A stretch of 64,000 bases of DNA from Chryseobacterium indologenes (GTDB taxonomy: Bacteria > Bacteroidota > Bacteroidia > Flavobacteriales > Weeksellaceae): the NCBI GenBank assembly GCA_001013295.1, contig LAZY01000033.1, positions 62,001 to 126,000 on the forward strand. The letters run 5' to 3'. The translations under genes were made by a program, and so were the position numbers. Under the pieces are notes generated by a model. It did no database searches and was not told the DNA's origin. It was given only the letters and a program-made list of their open reading frames with translations. Below are positions 60,624-64,000 of the stretch, piece after piece. How positions within the stretch are numbered: position 1 is the stretch's first letter; every line of letters starts with the position of its first letter.

Positions 60624-60924
60624 ATGATATAAAACTATTTTCTTATGCTTGCCGGGATTGCTTTTGAAAATTTTGGCAGCATGCATTACCACACTGTATT
60701 TTACAGTATTTATCCCTGGCCTGATGGAGAAGTTTTTGCTCCGGAAAACTCAGACAAAGAGTAACGCAGATGATATTTATGAGAAAGGATATTCATCATG
60801 ATCTCTTATTGTTATGGCGATTTCTTTCTCAGTGAACATAGCTTGCTCGTTTTATATTGATGATCATCAGTATTCAAATTTCAGGGAAAATCAGAGTTTG
60901 ACCTATACCTATAAATATCTATAG
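60624..60924 (+). pseudogene. decayed gene for a small membrane protein
   Basis: One frame carries a hydrophobic, protein-like sequence (LPGLLLKILAACITTLYFTV, then FIPGLMEKFLLRKTQTKSNA) that is interrupted by an in-frame TGA at 60799-60801 and then continues in the same frame with ISFSVNIACSFYIDDHQYSN to a TAG at 60922-60924. The ATG at 60624 reaches this frame only if two bases are missing after ATGAT; as written it hits TAA at once. The pattern is a two-helix membrane protein gene with a frameshift near its start and one nonsense codon. The family is not recognised. Confidence 0.5.
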
Positions 60925-60990
60925 GATGATTATAATTGTTAATCTTATCAGAATGTGAATATTAATATAATTTTTAAGCAAAAAAAAAAT

Positions 60991-60998
60991 TATATTTG
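60991..60998 (+). promoter_or_regulatory. possible -7 box for the lipoprotein gene at 61025
   Basis: TATATTTG, 26 nt before the ATG at 61025. No -33 partner is evident. Confidence 0.4.
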
Positions 60999-61024
60999 TC
61001 AAAAAAATAATTAATTACCGGGAA

Positions 61025-61951
61025 ATGAAACAAATTTTCTACTTTATTTTATTAATCGCAGGTTTTTCCTCAATCCATTCCTGCAAAAGTTTATTAGATG
61101 AGGATGGGAATCCTTTATTGGATCTGAACAGTACGGAAGGTTTAAGCGGCCCCAGAGCGCTTTACAGAGAAGTTACAGACAAAGATACCCTGGCAGAATA
61201 TCACTACAGAGGGCTTCTGGTGACTAAAGTGATCACAGACAGCGCCTCTATTACAGATGTGATGTACAGCGGCGACAAAATAAGCCAAATCAACTTTAAC
61301 GGATTTTTGGATCTTGACGGAAACGGAAAGCTGGATAAAGACAGTGTTTCATATACTCAGTTATTTACGTATGCCAATAATACATTGCAGACGATTTCTG
61401 AGAACCGTACGATCTTCAGAAGACCACCACCAGTGCCACCAGCTACAAAACCTGGCCCACAGACCTTATTGAAAAAAGAAAAATCTCTTTACAGAGTTGT
61501 TTACAGTAAGGCTACAGGAAAACTGGATTCTATTATTATGAAGAACGGTCCGGATGTTCCTGGATCTACCGGTTTTACCGATTATTCCAAAACAGCTTAT
61601 AAATATACAGGAGATAATGTTTCTAATGTAACAAGACATTACGGAACAATGACTGGAAATGCATTTGGAGCTGTTACCAACAAATACAGCTATGATTACT
61701 ATGCATATGACGATCAGGTAAGCCCTTTCACGTTATTGCCACATGTATATAAAATTTCAAGACTATTGTCTACAGTGATCAATGATAAAGAAAGTCTTAT
61801 CTTGTCTCCGAACAACCCTAAGAGATGGTCGTTGACAGATCTTACTCCTGTGATTCCTACGCCGGTTGTAAAGAGTACCAATTATGTGTATGATCCGCAG
61901 ACTTATATGACTAAAGGGTATGGAGTAAACTATATTTACAAACCACAATAG
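61025..61951 (+). CDS. orphan lipoprotein of unknown function
   Basis: A 308-residue predicted lipoprotein: signal MKQIFYFILLIAGFSSIHSC with Cys20, then KSLLDEDGNPLLDLNSTEG. The body is beta-rich and polar, with a short proline-rich run (RRPPPVPPATKPGP, near residue 138) and Tyr-rich strands (NKYSYDYYAYDDQVSPF). It may belong to a Bacteroidota lipoprotein group with RHS/YD-like or DUF4595-like strands; not certain. It has its own terminator and no functional neighbours. Confidence 0.7.
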   Translation: MKQIFYFILLIAGFSSIHSCKSLLDEDGNPLLDLNSTEGLSGPRALYREVTDKDTLAEYHYRGLLVTKVITDSASITDVMYSGDKISQINFNGFLDLDGNGKLDKDSVSYTQLFTYANNTLQTISENRTIFRRPPPVPPATKPGPQTLLKKEKSLYRVVYSKATGKLDSIIMKNGPDVPGSTGFTDYSKTAYKYTGDNVSNVTRHYGTMTGNAFGAVTNKYSYDYYAYDDQVSPFTLLPHVYKISRLLSTVINDKESLILSPNNPKRWSLTDLTPVIPTPVVKSTNYVYDPQTYMTKGYGVNYIYKPQ

Positions 61952-61972
61952 AATCATTTTTCAACAATATTT

Positions 61973-62006
61973 AAACTCAATCTTTATAAGGTTGAGTTTT
62001 TTATTT
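61973..62006 (+). terminator. intrinsic terminator after the gene at 61025
   Basis: An 8-bp stem (61973-61980 with 61992-61999) followed by a T-rich tract. Confidence 0.8.
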
Positions 62007-62015
62007 TTTATCTCT

Positions 62016-62023
62016 TAATTTTG
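62016..62023 (+). promoter_or_regulatory. possible -7 box for pth
   Basis: TAATTTTG, 13 nt before the ATG at 62037. It lies just after the preceding terminator, so pth appears to have its own start with a short leader. Confidence 0.45.
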
Positions 62024-62036
62024 TAAAAAATTTCTG

Positions 62037-62600
62037 ATGAAATATCTGATCGTTGGGCTTGGAAATAAAGGCTCAGAATATGAAAATACACGACATAATA
62101 TAGGATTTAAAGTAGCGGAAAAAATTGCTGAGGTGCTTGAAGTACCTTTTAACAGTTCCAATTTCGGCTGGCTGGCAGAAGGAAAGTACAAAGGACGAAA
62201 AGTTTTTGTCCTAAAACCGGATACCTATATGAATCTTTCCGGAAATGCAGTGAAATACTGGATGCAGAAAGAAAATATTCCTTTAGAGAATGTTCTGATT
62301 GTAACGGATGATCTGGCACTTCCGTTCGGGACATTAAGAATGAAGGGGAAGGGTTCTGATGCGGGGCACAATGGTCTGAAAAACATTAATGAAGTGCTGC
62401 AGACCCAAAACTATGCGAGACTCAGATTTGGGATCTCTGCAGACTTTGCAGCGGGCCGTCAGGTAGATTATGTATTGGGAACCTGGAATGAGGAAGAAAC
62501 AGAAAAGCTTTCTGAGAGAATTGAAACTTTTTCTAAAGCGAGCCTTTCTTTTGTTTTTGCAGGAATCAATAATACGATGTCTGCGTTCAACGGAAAATAA
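62037..62600 (+). CDS. pth: peptidyl-tRNA hydrolase
   Basis: Recycles tRNA from peptidyl-tRNA dropped by the ribosome; essential in most bacteria. The 187-residue protein starts with the family signature [19 protein letters not shown] (catalytic His20), then [19 protein letters not shown], the catalytic/binding segment [27 protein letters not shown], and LRFGISADF, with normal length. It is monocistronic with a terminator. Confidence 0.96.
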   Translation: MKYLIVGLGNKGSEYENTRHNIGFKVAEKIAEVLEVPFNSSNFGWLAEGKYKGRKVFVLKPDTYMNLSGNAVKYWMQKENIPLENVLIVTDDLALPFGTLRMKGKGSDAGHNGLKNINEVLQTQNYARLRFGISADFAAGRQVDYVLGTWNEEETEKLSERIETFSKASLSFVFAGINNTMSAFNGK

Positions 62601-62659
62601 CTGTGAAATAGGAGATCGTTTCCTATTCTTGAAATGTAAGATTATCGTTGATATAGATA

Positions 62660-62690
62660 AAGGCCATCGGATTCCCGATGGCCTTTTCAT
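62660..62690 (+). terminator. intrinsic terminator after pth
   Basis: An 11-bp stem (62660-62670 with 62675-62685, loop ATTC) followed by T residues. Confidence 0.85.
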
Positions 62691-62768
62691 GTACTTAGAT
62701 AATTAATTTCCAATCAATTTATCTGAATTAGATTATATTTTAAATAGGCTTATAAGAATATGAATGTC

Positions 62769-63404
62769 TTATAACCAAGTTACAGCGCCAGTTTCAACGT
62801 CGTAGTTAGCGCCTACAATCTTAATTTTACCTTCTTCTTCAAGCTTTTTAAGGGTTGAGCTCTGCTTACGGATGTCTTCAATCGCGCTTTTTACGTTCTG
62901 GTGGTTAAGCCTTTCCAATAATGAACTGTTTTTTGATGAACGCTCTTCATTTTCCTCTATGACGTCATTGATGATCGGGTTAAAATGATTGATCAGGTGA
63001 TTCAGGTTATCCATTCCCAATCCTTCAATCTGTGCAGCGTCAAGTCCGCCTTTTAAAGCTCCACATTTGGTGTGTCCTAAAACAACAATAAGTTTGGAAC
63101 CTGCTACGTTACAACCGAATTCCATAGACCCAAGAATGTCCTGGTTCACAAAGTTACCGGCAATTCTGATACTGAAAACATCTCCCAGTCCTTGGTCAAA
63201 GATTAGCTCTGCAGAAGTACGGCTGTCTATACAGCTTAGTACCACAGCAAAAGGCCATTGTCCTTCACGGGTTGCGTTTACCTGCTCCAGAAGGTCTCTG
63301 TTAGCTTTAAGGTTGTTCACGAACCTTTGATTTCCTTCTTTTAAGAAGTCTAATGCTTTTTCAGGAGTAATGGTCGATTGGGTTTCGTATGTATGTGCTT
63401 TCAT
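62769..63404 (-). CDS. beta-class carbonic anhydrase
   Basis: Interconverts carbon dioxide and bicarbonate. The 211-residue protein has the zinc ligands Cys58 (SCIDSR, with the Asp60-Arg62 dyad), His111 and Cys114 (GHTKCGALKGG). There is no signal peptide, so it is cytoplasmic. It lies 55 bp downstream of a SulP transporter on the same strand; many SulP proteins carry bicarbonate or sulfate, so a bicarbonate uptake and supply unit is plausible (inference). The length and motifs are typical of bacterial beta enzymes. Confidence 0.94.
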   Translation of the reverse strand: MKAHTYETQSTITPEKALDFLKEGNQRFVNNLKANRDLLEQVNATREGQWPFAVVLSCIDSRTSAELIFDQGLGDVFSIRIAGNFVNQDILGSMEFGCNVAGSKLIVVLGHTKCGALKGGLDAAQIEGLGMDNLNHLINHFNPIINDVIEENEERSSKNSSLLERLNHQNVKSAIEDIRKQSSTLKKLEEEGKIKIVGANYDVETGAVTWL

Positions 63405-63459
63405 ATGATTTACTTGTTTTGATTTTTAAAGTTAAAAAAATAATTGATACGCTAAGAGC

Positions 63460-64000
63460 TTACATGGCTCTTTTGTGCGTGATTAAAATGTGAGAGTCCT
63501 GACTTCTTTCATAATCTCTGTATGAAGTTTTAAAGCCCAGAAGCTCTACGTTGATGTCTTCTTCCTTTGCACGGATGTTGGCAAAATCCTGAATCATCTC
63601 CAGTACATCGGTAGCAATATAGGATGTTTCTCTGGCGTCGATGATCACGGTAGAATTCGACTTGATGTTTTTAAGTGTTTTTTTGATGGCTGCTTTATTT
63701 AAGAAGGATACTTCTTCAGCCAGCTTGATTTTAATTCCGTCTGCATCATCCAGTTTTTCTCTGCTCAGATAATAAGCTCTTTTCATATTTCCCTGAAGGA
63801 TATAGAAGATAGAGATCGCAAGACCAATTCCAACACCTTTTAATAAGTCTGTTGCTACTACGGCTACAACAGTAGCTACGAAAGGAACGAACTGGAATTT
63901 TCCAAGATGCCAGAAATGTTTGAATGTCGCAGGCTTAGCCAATTTATATCCTACCAGAATCAAAACGGCAGCAAGCGTTGCCAGAGGGATCAGGTTCAGG
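63460..64000 (-). CDS. SulP family anion transporter with C-terminal STAS domain (partial, runs off the window)
   Basis: The C-terminal 180 codons of a SulP/SLC26-type permease. The frame is open to the right edge (LNLIPLATLAAVLILVGYKL at the truncated end), with the last helices (LVGYKLAKPATFKHFWHLGK, FVPFVATVVAVVATDLLKGV, GLAISIFYILQGNMKRAYYL), then a STAS domain (about the last 85 residues: SFLNKAAIKKTLKNIKSNST, VIIDARETSYIATDVLEMI). SulP proteins carry sulfate, bicarbonate or related anions. The adjacent carbonic anhydrase favours bicarbonate, but this is inference. An ATG at 63963 is internal, not the true start. Confidence 0.9.
   Translation of the reverse strand, partial: LNLIPLATLAAVLILVGYKLAKPATFKHFWHLGKFQFVPFVATVVAVVATDLLKGVGIGLAISIFYILQGNMKRAYYLSREKLDDADGIKIKLAEEVSFLNKAAIKKTLKNIKSNSTVIIDARETSYIATDVLEMIQDFANIRAKEEDINVELLGFKTSYRDYERSQDSHILITHKRAM

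Noticed and set aside
60644..60763. Short frame MLAGIAFENFGSMHYHTVF... after the LDVNG array
   Set aside because: It is shorter than, and in conflict with, the hydrophobic frame that reads through the same region, and has no promoter or family support.
1..64000. Search for CRISPR arrays, tRNA, rRNA and insertion sequences
   Set aside because: I saw no regularly spaced repeats, cloverleaf-like sequence or transposase reading frame. This was done by eye, so a short tRNA could be missed.

Overview
The window is a piece of a low-GC chromosome from a flavobacterium, most likely Chryseobacterium or a close relative (Flavobacteriia, Weeksellaceae). This assignment is inferred from gene content: type IX secretion 'type B' sorting domains, an exosortase F pair, a GLPGLI protein, SusC/TonB-type receptors, bacterial GH3, DUF4296/DUF4293/DUF6146/DUF6702/DUF5689 proteins, and promoters of the Bacteroidota type (TTTG/TTG, about 19 bp, TAnnTTTG). 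I see no rRNA, tRNA, CRISPR array, prophage or insertion sequence. Most of the region is ordinary core chromosome, with small accessory patches.

Layout: 1-8.3 kb holds housekeeping genes on the plus strand: a DUF4296 lipoprotein, tgt and an LptF/G permease, then (after a convergent birA) rsfS-ftsH and a LUD protein-cdsA-psd operon for phospholipid synthesis. 8.3-12.4 kb has a decayed gene, a DUF1801 protein, an MsbA-like ABC exporter, a repeat-bearing intergenic region and a secreted M28 peptidase. 12.6-17.3 kb has DUF4293 divergent from rho, a secreted protein of unknown function, superoxide dismutase and DUF6146. 17.4-23.1 kb is a likely surface nuclease locus (endonuclease/exonuclease/phosphatase protein, TonB receptor, DUF5689 lipoprotein). 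24.3-27.8 kb carries a LOG-family protein and a cell-wall-sugar set (MurU-like nucleotidyltransferase, RapZ C-domain protein, AmgK-like kinase) interrupted by a GxxExxY protein. 28-30 kb has exosortase F, its partner and a GLPGLI protein. 30-39 kb has a CDF transporter, asd, a four-helix membrane protein, a TonB receptor, nadB-orphan-nadC and a nitroreductase.

39.4-48.8 kb contains three large paralogous T9SS cargo proteins flanking rnhA and dnaB. 48.9-54.1 kb has a repeat-like secreted protein, an MFS exporter, lipoproteins, a GH3 protein and a small Lys/Ala-rich secreted protein. 54.3-57.7 kb is mfd. 58.1-60.5 kb is a tandem array of three secreted paralogues sharing an LDVNG motif, followed by a pseudogene and an orphan lipoprotein. 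pth, a beta-carbonic anhydrase and the C-terminal end of a SulP anion transporter close the window.

I did not find a clearly new multi-gene system. The best leads are: four genes whose -10-like TAnnTTTG box lies exactly 4 nt from the ATG (predicted leaderless mRNAs); the AmgK/RapZ-C/MurU set; the nuclease-TonB receptor-DUF5689 locus; the LDVNG triplet; and a Tgt that has lost all three zinc cysteines. Many coding starts were moved from the longest frame to an internal ATG because a signal peptide, terminator or promoter fixed the choice.
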